NCBI GenBank assembly: GCA_015680685.1
Contig: MNCI01004504.1
Coordinates: 565,276 to 629,275 of the forward strand
Direction: 5' to 3'
Length of the DNA stretch: 64,000 nucleotides
From: Gnetum montanum
Taxonomy: Eukaryota; Streptophyta; Gnetopsida; Gnetales; Gnetaceae
The notes under the pieces were generated by a model. That model saw only the letters and a list, made by a program, of their open reading frames with translations, did not search any database and was not told the origin of the DNA. Shown here in pieces: positions 47,165-59,385 of this stretch. The stretch's first letter is position 1. The number at the start of each line of letters is the position of its first letter. Made by a program: the position numbers and the translations under genes.

Positions 47165-48410
47165 CCTATTCAGTTTCTTCATAGTCCATGGCAAGACAAG
47201 GTCTCCTATTCGAAAAGCTCTTTTCAAAGCCTTTTTGTCAAATCATCTTTTGATTTGAGATGTACTTTTTAACAAATTATCCTTTACTCTATCTATCTCA
47301 TCTTCTCTCTTAGTGAGCCAAGTCATAAGACTTCTATCTTTATCAATTTTCTCACTATACCTTTGTACAAAATCTAAACCTAAACTTATAATCTTGTTTG
47401 TAATTCTCGTGGACAAGCCATAGACTAAATTATAAGGTGATGTTCCAATAGCCTTCTTAAACCTAATACGATTGGTCCATAATGCAAATTGTAGATAATC
47501 AATCCAATTTCTTGAATTTTCATCCATTGATTTCTTAATGTAGGAAATAAGATTTTTATTTGTAGATTCAGCTAAGCCAATTCCTTAAGGATAATAATTA
47601 GAAGAAGAAAATATGAAAATGGATTTTTCTAATGCCCATGTTATGAATTCTTCAGACTAAAAAAGTGGATCCATTATCAAATACTAATACTTCGGGTAGA
47701 TCAAAATAACTTAAGATTTGATCTTCCAAAAAATTGATTAAATCTTATGTTAAAATTCTTCTTATAGCTTTTTCTTTAGACCATTTAGTAAAGTAATCAA
47801 TAGCTATGAGAATAAACTTATGTCTATCTTTTGAAGGAGTAATTGTACCAATGAAATCAAAACCCTATTAGTAAAATGGTCTTTCCACAATTATTGGTTT
47901 TAAGGGAGCTCTAGAATTTTTGATTTTTGATCCATTTATTTGACATTTATAACATCTTTGAACTTTCAAAGCAATATCTTGATACATACTAGGCCAATAA
48001 TATCTGTATCGAAGTATATGTTGCCCAGTTGATTTAGGGAATTCATAAAATAAATTAGAATGATTGTGGAATTGTTCTAAGATGGAACCAATTTGATCAA
48101 TATGAATGCATTTAAACAAAACCCCTCTAAAATATTTTCTGTATAATATATCATCTCTAACAATAAATTTATGTGCTTTTTTGAAAAAAGCTCTTTTTGG
48201 AGTTGCAATTAAATAATTTGGAACTTTCCTTATATTAAAGAACCTTAAAATTTCATCATACCAATTTCCTTCACAAGTATCAAGTGCACATACTTCATTT
48301 TGTCTAGCCATTAACTTGGCTAATCTCATTCCCTTAACCATTTTGCATATTTCCAATGAAAATTTAAAACCTTGAAGCTTTATAAGCTGCTTTCCTATTT
48401 TCAATCGCAT
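47165..48410 (-). pseudogene. Integrase of element E (broken)
   Basis: The zinc-binding part (47,868-48,410) has LEQFHNHSNLFYEFPKSTGQ and YYWPSMYQDI with the pair CYKCQ; the usual second histidine is replaced by an aromatic residue. The core follows with GFDFIGTI and AIDYFTKW, then VLVFDNG, and LAESTNKNLI for the catalytic glutamate (about 47,540-47,570). The C-terminal part (47,243-47,527) reads FALWTNRIRFKKAIGTSPYN. Stops and shifts occur between the blocks. Confidence 0.85.
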
Positions 48411-48419
48411 TTCATTTTA

Positions 48420-49861
48420 TGCTAAGAATTGTTTGACTGTAGGTTTGATTAGCATAATATGAACTAATGAGCTTTCTAGATAATATTTAAAATGCTAAAG
48501 TGCTTTAATGACTACAAATGCCTATTTTTCCAAGTTTGAATAATTTAGTTCAACACCTTTCAACTGATACCCAAAAAGTCCAATTAATTCATCTTGACCT
48601 TCATTCTTTTGAGTTAAGCTAGTAGCAACGACATCATTGGAAGCAAAAGCATATAACCAAAAATCTTCCTTTAATTTAGGTTTTATCAAATATGGAGCCT
48701 CTTGAATGACCCTTTTAATTTTTGCTAAATGTTTCTTTGATGCTGGTGTTCTTTGTACTTGAAACCTTGCTTTATCATATGTATCAAAGGTTTAGTAATT
48801 TTGGTGAATCTAGGGATAAATTTCTTAATAAAGTTTATCTTTCCAAAGAAAGATCTAAGAGATTTTTTACTTGTAGGATGCTCAATATTCTATATTGCTT
48901 GGAATCGAGAATTATCTATGGTAATTCCTTCTTGATAGATCACATGACCTAGTAAACTCCTAGATTTAACTCCAAAGATACACTTCTTAGAGTTTAATGA
49001 CATACCATACTCATGACATCTGTCAACAACTTGTTGAATATGACCAATATGATCTTACTTTATTTTTGAGAATATGGTAATATCATCTGAATAAATTATA
49101 ACCAATTTACCCATTAAACCCTTAAAAGCTAAATGCATTATTCTTTGAAAAGTATCTCTAGCATTTGACAATCCAAATGACATTCTTTGGTAAGCGAAAG
49201 TTTCCCGTTTGGTGATAAATGTTGTCTTATATCTATCATTTTTATCTATCATGATCTGATTATAGCCTAAAAATCCATCTAAGAAAGAATATACTTGACA
49301 ACTTGATACTTTGATCAACATCTCATCAACTCTAGGAAGTGGATACTTATCCTTCTCTAAAGCTTTATTCAAATTTATGAAGTCTACACAAAGCCTAATG
49401 TTATCATTTTTCTTTCTTACTAGAACAAGGTTAGCAAGCCATTTCAAATATTAGATTGGATATATGATTTGGGCTTGTAATAACTTCTTGATCTTAACTT
49501 CCATAGCTGGTTCAAATGATGGATTGAATTTCCTCTATTTTTTCTTAACAGTTTTATAACCTTCTATTAAAGGAATTTTATGTGTCATCACATCTAGTCT
49601 AAAAGCTTTAAGATCATCATAAGACCAAGAAAAATTGTCCAAATGATTTTTTTGGAGTGATAACAAGTTTTTCTTGAAAAATGAATTCTTTTCCTTTTTG
49701 ATATTTAACATCTTTGGCATCTCATTAGATCCAAGATTTACTTCTTCAAAAGCTTGATCATAGGGATTTTGTATATCTTTTCTAGTAAACAAATTTTTCA
49801 CAAACTCATATTCATAATCAATTATCCTTTTAGAAATAAAATTTATTTTAGATTTTGACAT
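48420..49861 (-). pseudogene. Reverse transcriptase-RNase H of element E (broken)
   Basis: The N-terminal extension (49,535-49,861) has FSWSYDDLKAFRLDVMTHKI. The RT block (49,055-49,447) is open for 130 codons: LVLVRKKNDNIRLCVDF, PLPRVDEMLI, FLDGFLGYNQIMI, MSFGLSNARDTFQRIM and the polymerase box YSDD. MSLNSKKCIFGVKSRSLLGH and FGKINFIPRF follow near 48,800-49,020. The RNase H part (about 48,420-48,700) is badly decayed. RT copies the element RNA into DNA. Confidence 0.85.
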
Positions 49862-49999
49862 TGTCTCAAGTATGACTTGACCTTTGAATTCTTATTTGTT
49901 TCTCATGAATTTAAGTACTTGATCATCATCTTCAAATACTTGCAAATATTTTATGTTATCGAGTACTAATGGTTGATGTTCTTCTTCAATCATTACATG

Positions 50000-50415
50000 C
50001 CCATATCCTTCTATCTCTCACATGCCTAATGTTCAAGCTACTTTTGCTATGTCATCTACTATATAATTTCCTTTTCTACCTATATGTTCTATATAGTAGT
50101 GCTAAAACTATTCTAGCATTTTGTAGACAAGATGTTTATAAGGTCATAAAAATGAGCTTTTCACTATACAATTGCCTTTAACATGTTTACAAACTAATCT
50201 CAAATCTCCTTTTATAGTGATTACCTTGATTTCTTTTTCCAAAGTTGTTCTAATACCAATACAAAAAGCTTCATATTCAACCTTGTTGTTAGTACAAGGG
50301 AATGATAAATGAATCACCTTTATAATTTCTATTGAATCATTTCTTACTATACCTATCCCAAGTCCTACACCTTTAGAATTACATGAGCCATCAAAGTATA
50401 ATTCCCATTTTTTTT
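50000..50415 (-). pseudogene. RNase H-like domain upstream of RT in element E
   Basis: In minus sense from about 50,407: WELYFDGSCNSKGVGLGIGI, TNNKVEYEAFCIGI, IKGDLRLVCKHVKG, then YIEHIGRKGNYIVDDIAKVA. This is the full layout of the RVT_3 / archaeal-type RNase H (DGS, E of EYEA, GD, and the final D), and all four acidic positions are visible. It lies between protease and RT rather than after the ordinary RNase H. The sequence then continues through VFEDDDQVLKF into the RT extension. Two or three stops interrupt it. Confidence 0.75.
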
Positions 50416-50630
50416 CATCTTTGGATTCTTCTTTTTTGGAAGTATAAGTTTCTAGGAGTGTACAAATTTTGGTTTTGAAAACCTTTTTTCAACAATTTTA
50501 CTTTTTCCATTTGAAGTAATATTAGCAATCATCAAAGGTTCACTGTACACATATATTTTGTTTGGTTCTCCTTTCCAAGATAGCCACATGTATGAATAAT
50601 CTATTGATATGTAACCTAAGAAATTCTTAC

Positions 50631-50915
50631 TCAACTTCTACTTAATAAGAGACTATGTGAATCTGGTATATCTGCCACTTGAATAGTTACTCTACTTTTG
50701 ACATGGGGTTTAGAAGTGATTTCTAATATAACATTTGGTAATTGATCCACAATCTTCACTCTGCCCTTGTCCACTTGAATAATCTTTTTGTTTGATTTTG
50801 TAGGAATCAAACCAAGTTTCTTGCATATAGACAATTGCATTATAGTAGATGTGGCTCTAGAATCAACCAAAAAATTGTGCAAATATTTATCCTTTAACTT
50901 CATTGTCAAAAGAAA
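50631..50915 (-). pseudogene. Protease of element E
   Basis: Retropepsin-like segment of 92 codons: FLVDSRATSTIMQLSICKKL, then VILEITSKPHVKSRVTIQVA. The active-site triplet D-S/T-G-A appears as D-S-R-A, a single G-to-R change that should abolish activity. Confidence 0.7.
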
Positions 50916-51183
50916 AGGATGAGTTTCTTTATCAGGAGTACAATCATAACTAGCCTTTCATTTTTTCATCGTTATTAGACACATAACTTAACTCTAATTC
51001 TCTAACCCTCCTTTTTTCTTTAATAAACTCTAAATCCTTTCTTTGTTGATCTCCTATTTGAAGTAATTAATATATGCTAGTATTGGGCTTGAGATGTTTA
51101 AGATCTTCAATCAAAGCATATTCTCCATCTCTAATAAAGCTTGGTTTCTTTATCCATTTATTGAAAGACTAATTTGGAGTACT

Positions 51184-52319
51184 TTATTCTACTTGATCCC
51201 CTTTATTCTTATTTTTCTCTCTTCTACTTGGCTCAAAATCCTTTCTCTTAGTATATGGATCAGCAATGATGTTTGAAGGTCTAGAAGTAGTTGATCTTTC
51301 TTTTGATCTCAGATCATATTCATTTTCCTCATTGTTATTACACTCCTCATCTAAGAATATATCTTCTTCAAAACTTGATAGAGAAGAAGTATCACTAGAT
51401 CCGGAATTAGAAGATTTGCGTGCATAATGAACACTAGATAGCTCATTATCAAATTCAATATCAAGGAAGTTGGACACAACAAGATCACTATCATCCTCAT
51501 CTTCTACTAACTTAGTATTTTAATATTTATGTTTACTATTTTTCTTTTCCTGCCTGATATTAACTATTACCAAGGCTTTTTCTAGTTTCACTATTTTGTT
51601 GGACATATCTCACATTAACTGTCCCTTTTCAAATTTTCTTCTTTCAGGTTCTTGCTTTGTCTTAATATAATATGGACCTAGTAAAGCTTTAAATTGAGCA
51701 AAATCTTGCATAGGAATCATAACTTTTTCTTCTCTCTTTTGAGTTATAACAATCTCTTTATGATCTAGGTTCAATTGTTTTTCTAAATGTATAGCTTCAC
51801 TAAAGTAGTCATTTAGTGTAGTTAAGTTTAGAGTTCTTCTTAACCAAATTGAAATGTTGGGGTTAATAGCCTTAAGATAATTTTCTCTAAGAATTTCATC
51901 TAATGGTCTGTATTGTCTTTAAAAGAGCCAACAAATTCATTGAAATTTGATGTTAAAATCTCTAATTGATTCTTTGACTTCTTACTTAGCTTGTATTAGC
52001 CCACAATATCTAATTGATCACCAAACTAGGCTAAGAAAATATTTCTCATATCATCCCAACTTGTGATACTATTGCTTGGCAAGTTTGAATACCAAATATG
52101 AGCCATATCCTTTAGAATTACTACAAATAATCTACAGGCTTGATCTTGGTGTTGAACATTTGCATGAGCTAAAGCTAACTCAAACATGTGAATATGGTCT
52201 TTAGCTAAGTAAGCTTCTCCAGGAATAAAATGCTTAGGAAAATATTTATACACTACCTTAGGAATATCATTGTAGTTTTGAAATCCTAATGGTGTGACTC
52301 TTTGCCAAGGATTTTCCAT
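51184..52319 (-). pseudogene. Gag and acidic linker of element E (broken)
   Basis: ATG at 52,319 opens MENPWQRVTPLGFQNYND, followed by FIPGEAYLAKDHIHMFELAL and CRLFVVILKDMAHIWYSNLP (52,026-52,319), the retrotransposon gag fold. Further parts follow in other frames. The segment 51,184-51,477 is a serine- and acid-rich linker (SSFEEDIFLDEECNNNEENE). The CCHC zinc knuckle often found in gag was not seen. Confidence 0.75.
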
Positions 52320-52666
52320 CTTATTCTTTTAGATCGTTAAACTCTTATACTTCTTAGATTTTCTCTTATAAACTAACAAACTAGATAAAAGGGGTAATCT
52401 TCTTAACCTTCTAGTCTTTAATCCACTACTTGTTCCAAACTCAAAAATATTCTTTTATTCTTCTTTTGATGAAGAATTAGTCTTATAATCAAGAACTTCC
52501 TTTGAATCTTTGAAGCCTTCCAAACTCTCAATCTTGCTGGTCATGAATTGAAAATAGAATCTAATTTCTTAAGCCTTTATAGTAACAAATAATTGTTGGT
52601 ATGCTAGGACTATCAGTACTATGAACTTAAAGGATAAATTTTCAGCCCTCCTAGTGGAAAAAGAAC
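52320..52666 (-). promoter_or_regulatory. Leader and primer site region of element E
   Basis: In minus sense the LTR end AACA is followed by GTTCTTTTTCCACTAGGAGG (52,647-52,666), a plausible primer site distinct from that of B and C. The rest of the leader is AT-rich and non-coding. Confidence 0.5.
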
Positions 52667-55412
52667 TGTTGATGACCATTTGGGAGACAACCACCAATGA
52701 GTGCCTTGAATAGAATTTAGGTGCTTGTTGGTCTCTAGCCACACAAAGGCCTAGATACCTCCAAATGGACTCAGTGATTAAATGTGGGTATGTGTTTGCT
52801 ATTGTGAATGTTGAAATAGTTGGGTTGTGTATAAAACCATAATCGACTATCATGAACGAGATTCGGCCAACTTTGTAAAATACTGTGAGTTGTTGGAGAT
52901 TTCTATTTTGTTCAATTACTTAGTCTATATAGTCCTTATAATACCTACTTGTAATAAATAAAATTTTGCAAAAACCATTCAAGTACAACTCTGCCAATCT
53001 ACTCCTAATTTCCCCCAAAGAGAGAAAGTTCCACAACAAAACTAGAAATAGAGCAAGATTCAATGGAAAGAGAGAAAAGAAAATAGATTTGTGTTAAAAA
53101 AACTCAAATATTTAGTCAAGGTAAATTAATACAACAAAACACTTCATAATACAGTTATCCCTAATTCAATATCTACAAATTCTTCAAATTTTCTAGGCTC
53201 AAGCAAGCAATTTCTTAAACACAATCCTACTATACTACCAAAAATTACTACGTAAAATACCACATATGAGTTTCTATTTTGGCAAGATAATAGTTATCAA
53301 CAATTTCATACAATAGAGATTTCAAAGATTTGAAAATTTCTTATTGAAATACCAAAGGAATATACTTTAAAAATCAAAAATTTATTTTAGTCTTATCAAA
53401 ATACCAAGGATTTTTTGAACCCTCTAAACTATTGAATTGCTCAACTAACTTTTCTATAGGAAAGGCTTTCTTACACCAATCCTAATAACAATCTTAAACA
53501 TTACATAATAATAAACTTCTCTATTAAATTTCTCTTGAGGCTTCCCAACATGTGCTCTTCTATGGAAAATCTTAATAAGAGTCTACTACCATGAAACAAA
53601 GAATTATAAAAGCAATTTAAAAATCCCAAATTTAAATGCCAAGCATGATACTACCTAACCCACTAGCTAAGCAGCTAAAACAAAATAGGAAATAATAAAC
53701 TCACCAAACCAAAAAAAAAAATAGCTGAAATGGTATCTTTAGCAATCCATCTTACAAGAAATCTTCAAATTTTTTCTTTCCAAAAAGCTTCCTCTCTAAT
53801 GTCCACCCTTAAAGCCCCTTTTATAGTGACTTTAGGGTAGTTACAATCATCATGAAAAGTTTAGGTGGGTTACAAATATCTAAGGAATTGATTTATAACC
53901 ACCCTAGAAGTTGTAACCTTCTTTGGAATTTATTAGTAATTTAAGTTATGGTGGCCAAGTGTATCGTTAGTAACAAATATCATGGAGATTATGATGGAAA
54001 GTTATAACAATTTGAGAAATATATGCCATAGTTGGAAAGTATCCCATCCATCAATAACTTCTCATGACATACAAATTTTCAAATGATATAAATATTTAAT
54101 TAGTGCATGACCAAGGGCTAATGACATTAGCTAGCTTAGAGAATAAAATAATATACGACTTTGAAGTAGAAACTTAATTTATCTATCAACAATAGCCACA
54201 CACTTCTCACTCCCAATAATATACCATTATCATTTTTAACTTTGCCAAACTTTAAAATCCAATGTTTTTACTAACAGAAACCTGAATTGATCATGCCAAG
54301 CATCAATCTATAGTTGTAGCTATTGGACACATAATGTCACTATTGGCACTTGTGCCTTGCCTATTAATGTCATAATCATTTTGGTTCAATTTTTTTCTCC
54401 TACCTCAGTTCAAAATGTATCTATGATGCCACCAATGAATGAGGATAATGGTGAGGTTTCACTTCCATGACAGAGATCAAGTAATGCATATGGAGTAGAA
54501 GTAGGTTTTCAGTTTATAATATCAGGTTTTCTGCTATCAAGGATTGATGAAACCCTTGACAACACTTATTATCTGATATCTCGACTTGCATGCTGATTCT
54601 CCTCATAGACCAACACCACTGTAACTCCTTGGTAGTCCATCATCATGCACAAAGCTTCCACAAAAAAAATCTACCAAGAAAATTGTCTTTCCTCCACAAT
54701 AGTAGCAACTAAAAGAATTTTGAATCTGCTATTCTTTCCTACTACCTATGTGCAAAGAAATGGAACATTAATTACAAACATAGATCACAATAACTGTTCT
54801 CTATTTATCTCTATTTTTATGATATCATAGTGAGTAGGTTTAGGAGGTGCGTTGTTCGTTAGGTAAGAAGTTGCAGTAACTCATAGAATTATGAGCAAAT
54901 CTGATGCCTTATTCTACCATCTCTGGGTAATTCCACAACCATGTCATGTTCTGCACATATCCTAAACTCACAACATTCCAACAACCCAAGTTCTCATGGG
55001 TATTTCCTTGAATTCATTAGTGGCTTCATCAATTTCATCAATTTTTCCATCATGGTCCAGAACTCTACATCTAATTTTTGATAAATATTTGCTTGCAGAA
55101 TGAGTGTCTAATGGTGCATCACGTAACTTATTCAATTGTTTAAAATTTATTTATACTTAACATTAGGATCTCTAAAGTGTAAGGTTTATACACCTTAATA
55201 GATTTGATTCTAATCACCGTTACATGTACACCAATGACATCAACCTTGCTTTTTAAACTTTGAGGCTTTTTCATCAATTTTTCCTCACCACCATTCATAT
55301 ATATTTAATTATTATGCTCTTTTTCATTTCCCTAATCTTGATTTCCCAATTATCAAAAATAAATTGGAGAAATAAAAAATCTGCTCCATAAAATGATTTA
55401 AAGGTATCAACA
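52667..55412 (-). repeat. 5' LTR of element E
   Basis: Full-length copy of 2.7 kb. It contains a segment (about 52,864-54,203) absent from the other LTR. A minus-strand TATA box, TATAAAAGGGGC, lies at 53,814-53,825. ORFs inside are not credible. Confidence 0.8.
53819..53825 (-). promoter_or_regulatory. TATA box of element E
   Basis: TATAAAA in minus sense followed by GGGGC, typical of LTR promoters. It is present only in this LTR copy. Confidence 0.65.
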
Positions 55413-55599
55413 CTTTCAAAATAGCATATAAGGATAAAATAAGCAGTGAAACATGATACAAGGTTGCAAAGGTAATCAAATAATCATTAACTAAGGAAGG
55501 GATAAGGTGTTTACTATGAACTTGTTGTTTGATCTTTGATATATCAAAAAAATCCTTTTGCATGGTCTTATGCTCACCATCTCTCTTATTTAGCATGGC

Positions 55600-58203
55600 A
55601 AGCTACATGCATTTTCATTTATCACTCCATGTTGTAGAGTTGGTGTTTCTAACATCATTGTTGTTCATATTGTTGGCCCCAGTCTAAGTATCAGGAGTTT
55701 TCTCTTGAAACTCCACCTCCAAACCTAGATCAATATTGACATTGTTGATAGATGGTGAACATGTCTTATCCCCATGAATAATAATTTCAAAATCTCTAGA
55801 TGGTAAATGAATCTCCTAATGTATAGGAGATGAGATCGTGTGAAGCTTACCCAACCATGGTCTTCCTAGGATCAAGTTGAAGCTAGGTGTCTCTTCAACA
55901 ACTAGGAAGTTGGTGAATGTGAGGAATTGCTAACTAATTACAAAATCCAAAGAGATAAAACCTCACATCACTATTCATAACCCATTAAATGACTTGACTA
56001 TTGAGGTAGTGGTTTCTCAGATGTTCTCAGTTAGCCTAGTTTCTCAACAATGGTGTATGGTATCACATTGGTTGCCACTCCATCATCTACATGAACATGA
56101 TGAACCTTATACTTGCCAACACATATAGTAATAGGGAGAGAAGTAGATAGCACTTCTTAATTTCAAGAGTCAATTTTTACCTCACTATCATGATAGTTAA
56201 GCATGCGTTAATGTCAGTTTTTCTTAAGTAAAGCTTTCTCAATGATACAATGGATTGACTCTTTGTTGGTGGGCATGCATCTACTCACAAGAATAGAAGT
56301 CAACACTTGAGCTAGTGTATCTCTATGAGTAAGAGAATTCATGACTAGGTTTTCTAGGCTCAATGACATGTTCTTTTGTTTAAGGGAGCATTTTTCTTAT
56401 TCCATCATTGTAAGAAAATCCTTTTCTTTGGTGTATGATATTTTATCCTTGATGGTCTTAACTTTCTTCATCCTTCTTATATTTTGTGGCTCATGTTTTG
56501 ATGTTTATGCCTTAGATCCCTTGTTCATTGGTGTAACTAATCTTGCTATAGGTTTAGGTGGGTTAACTTGTTTTGAAACCTTTTGTTGTTGGTTACCCTC
56601 AGTGGGCTTAGTTGTTTATTTGACAATAGGTTGTTTTTTTTTTCACCATTACAATGATGATTTCTTGCAAACTGTTGAGTTGTTGATAACTATAGGTGGA
56701 ATTTGGTCATGAGTTGTTGTAGGTTTGCTTGTTGAAGGTGGAGGGACCTAGATAATCGACAGTTCCTTATACATAGAAGGATTAACAACTTGTGGCCTCG
56801 GTTGTGATGTTGATGTGATTGAAGCTAAGACACATATGATGAAATGCTTTTTAGGGGCTAGTGGTGGTGGTACCCATGTAAAAAAGGGGTCCCTAGGCTT
56901 TGTGTATTGGGACCAAGGTGGTACTTTAATAACAAATAGTTTTCTAATTGGATTAGACCATTTGGTTGTTGCAAATGAGGCTACAATGTAAGAGTTTTGA
57001 TTGATGTTTGAAGAGTTGGGCTTGTTCAACACTAGCTCCCCATGGTCAATCATCTTGTGGAGGTCATCTTTAATTTTAGGAAAAAATTGGTGTCATGGCC
57101 AGCCATTTGATGATAATGGTAAAAATTATCCAATCTTTGGTAACTTTGGATCATCTTTGGTTGCTATCATTTGATCTCTAGCTATGTTACAAAGATGATC
57201 ATGCCTCTTACAAGCTTTTTCAAACAGTTTCTTATGTCGTATATAATTATCTTTAAGCAACTGTTCTAAAAGATCAGATGGCTTCATAGGCAATCTAGTG
57301 TAGCTCATTCTATCCTTCAACCCAAAGTTTGATCTTAGTTGATTTGGAGCATAGTAAGTGAATGGTCAAGATTAGCCAAGGAGTGTATTTCCTGGTAGTG
57401 ATGCCTATCTTTTTGCTTGTTTTACCTCTTTTGTTACTGCAACCATAATGGTATGTTCTTGTCTATTTTTATCCCTATCCATTCTTTGGTGTTGGTTTTT
57501 ATAGGCCACATGGGCTAGGTCATTACTTACCTTAGCTACCTGTTAAATGTTCTTGGTTTGTGAAAAGGCTAGCTCAGTGATCAACATACTAAGTAGTAGA
57601 GCTTTGACTTGATAAAGTCATTTACCACTCCCTTGAAGATGACCAAGATGTGAGTTTTAAATATAGGTTCTAAAATCTCATTTATCATTGAGTTCCATCT
57701 CTGAATGAACCTTTTAACTATTTCAAGTAGCCCCTACCTCACCTTCATCAGTTGGTCTAACATGGTATCTAGCTTCAAGTTGGAGCTAAAGTGGTTGAAA
57801 CTTTGGTTTATTAAGTTCTTAAGGAAAGAGATGAAACCTCTAGGCAAGGTTCAGTATCAATCTAAAGCCTTTCCCTTGAGGGACATAAGGAAAATGCATA
57901 ATATTATATATGGCCAAGCTTGCAAAAAGAGGTATTTAGACTAGAAGGTGACCAAGTCTCCATTGAAATCCCCTTCATTATTGTATTTGATGAAGTTTAG
58001 CATAGGCATGATAGCAAGTAAGGTTATTTGAGGTATAATAGGGCTTATGGATTTATCCTAGTAGAAGTCTATAACCTTGACCATCTAAGTTTTATTGGCT
58101 TTGAGTTTCTATAGCTCTTCGATAAGGTCTTGGATCATTTGGAAGGCTTGATCCAACCCTTACAACATCCTTGTAGACCGTGATGTTTGTATTGATGATT
58201 AAG
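55600..58203 (-). pseudogene. Gag-protease polyprotein, element D (broken, N-terminus cut by F)
   Basis: Collinear with the gag-PR blocks of A, B and C. Gag core fragments occur in 57,540-58,100. DLLEQLLKDNYIRHKKLFEK is at 57,180-57,280, and a proline-rich linker (57,053-56,748) has FVIKVPPWSQYT. The protease (about 55,700-56,130) has DDGVATNVIPYTIVEKLG and LILGRPWLGKL. Element F has inserted at 58,203, within the N-terminal part of gag, so its start lies beyond 64,000. Element E has cut the downstream side at 55,412. Many stops and shifts are present. Confidence 0.8.
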
Positions 58204-59326
58204 TATTGACCTTTTGGTATGTCAAAATGTTGAGAAAAATGGAGCACAAGGATGTATTTTTGTGGTTGTTGTGCTTTTAGGACTTGGATTAAGACAAGAA
58301 GTCATGTAAAATTTTAAGAACATGGACAATGAACAAAAAATTCAAAGCTCAAAAGGATGCCTTAGCATTGAAGGATTATTTTTAGAGAAGACATCTTGCA
58401 GAAATTGTAGATGTCTACCATCAAGTGAAGATGTCTCCAAGAAAAAGAAGACATATTAGTAGAATTTAAAATAGCACATGAGAAGATGTCTTTGGAAAAT
58501 AGCAAACATCTTTTTGGACAAAAATACGTCTTTCATGATAAGAAGACATCTTTGCAGAATGAAGGTCAAATGTAGAAAGACGTCTTAGTCTCGAAGAATA
58601 TGTCTTTCCAAAATAAAGGTCCATCATAGAAAGACATCTTAGTCTCAAAGAAGATGTCTCCAATGATCGTTAATTAGCTATTGCATAAATTTTGGGGTAA
58701 TTTTGGAAACATATTGACTATAAGAGGACTTCATTATCATTGGAAAATGTACAAGCATTATGTACTATCAATTGTATTCATCAAGAAATCATTGTAATCA
58801 TTGTTGTTCTTCATTATTCAATGTTTTGTTTGTTGTAACTAGTCAAAGTGAGTTGTACCTCAAAGTGAAATGATCAACAAACTTAGTTGCATTCTTTTCT
58901 TGTAAATGTTGTTCTCTTTTGTCACCCTGTAGGATTGATGTGCTTTTCTTCAGAAAGCATTTTTCTTGAGCTTTTTGGGATCCTACAAGATTGAGTGTTT
59001 GTGTAGCACCACAACACTCTAGAATGAATCTCAAGTTGTAAAGGTTGTAGGATCTTGGAAACCACATTCTAATCTTGTCAGGACCATCTGGGATTGACTA
59101 GATTCGTAGCATCCAATCACTCCATTGTAAAACTTAGAGCTTATATAGGGTGTGGTACCCTTTAAACCACATTTTAGAGCAACAAAGTCTAGAGGCATGC
59201 TTGCAAACTATCCTCTAAGTGTGGAATATCGAAGTTGGGAAACCATGTTAATTTTGGTGTGTTCTTTTCTTCAAAAATTTTTTTATTTGGGAAACTTATT
59301 CATCCCCCCTCCTTCTAAGTTCAACA
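58204..59326 (+). repeat. 5' LTR of element F
   Basis: The first ~460 bases match 63,645-64,000. It begins TATTGACC (decayed TGTTGATC, seen intact at 63,645) and ends TTCAACA. A TATA-like TATAAGAGG is at 58,719-58,727. U3 (58,385-58,665) carries about ten AGACATCT / AGATGTCT / AGACGTCT motifs. Confidence 0.85.
58385..58665. repeat. AGACGTCT-type motif array in U3 of element F
   Basis: By eye three AGACATCT, four AGATGTCT and two ACGTCT/AGACGTCT copies, each flanked by AA or TT. AGACATCT and AGATGTCT are the two products of CpG deamination of the palindrome AGACGTCT. The array recurs in the right LTR (63,820-64,000) and internally (61,320-61,500). Confidence 0.75.
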
Positions 59327-59335
59327 ATCCTCAAG

Positions 59336-59348
59336 TGGTATCAAAGCC
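59336..59348 (+). promoter_or_regulatory. Primer-binding site of element F (initiator Met)
   Basis: TGGTATCAAAGCC, one base from the standard copia site TGGTATCAGAGCC. Confidence 0.85.
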
Positions 59349-59385
59349 TAGTACTCTTCTTCATCAACAACTTCAAAAGTGAACA

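Larger units (their letters stand above)
44322..55412 (-). mobile_element. Element E: 11-kb Ty3/gypsy retrotransposon
   Basis: Direct LTRs begin TGTTG and end with AACA. The outer ends form an inverted repeat, TGTTGRTGACC / GGTATCAACA. Flanks CTTTT (44,317-44,321) and CTTTC (55,413-55,417) fit a 5-base target duplication with one later change. Minus-strand order: gag, acidic linker, protease, RNase H-like domain, RT, integrase, extra ORF. It belongs to a lineage different from B, as the RT wording and primer site differ. Confidence 0.85.
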
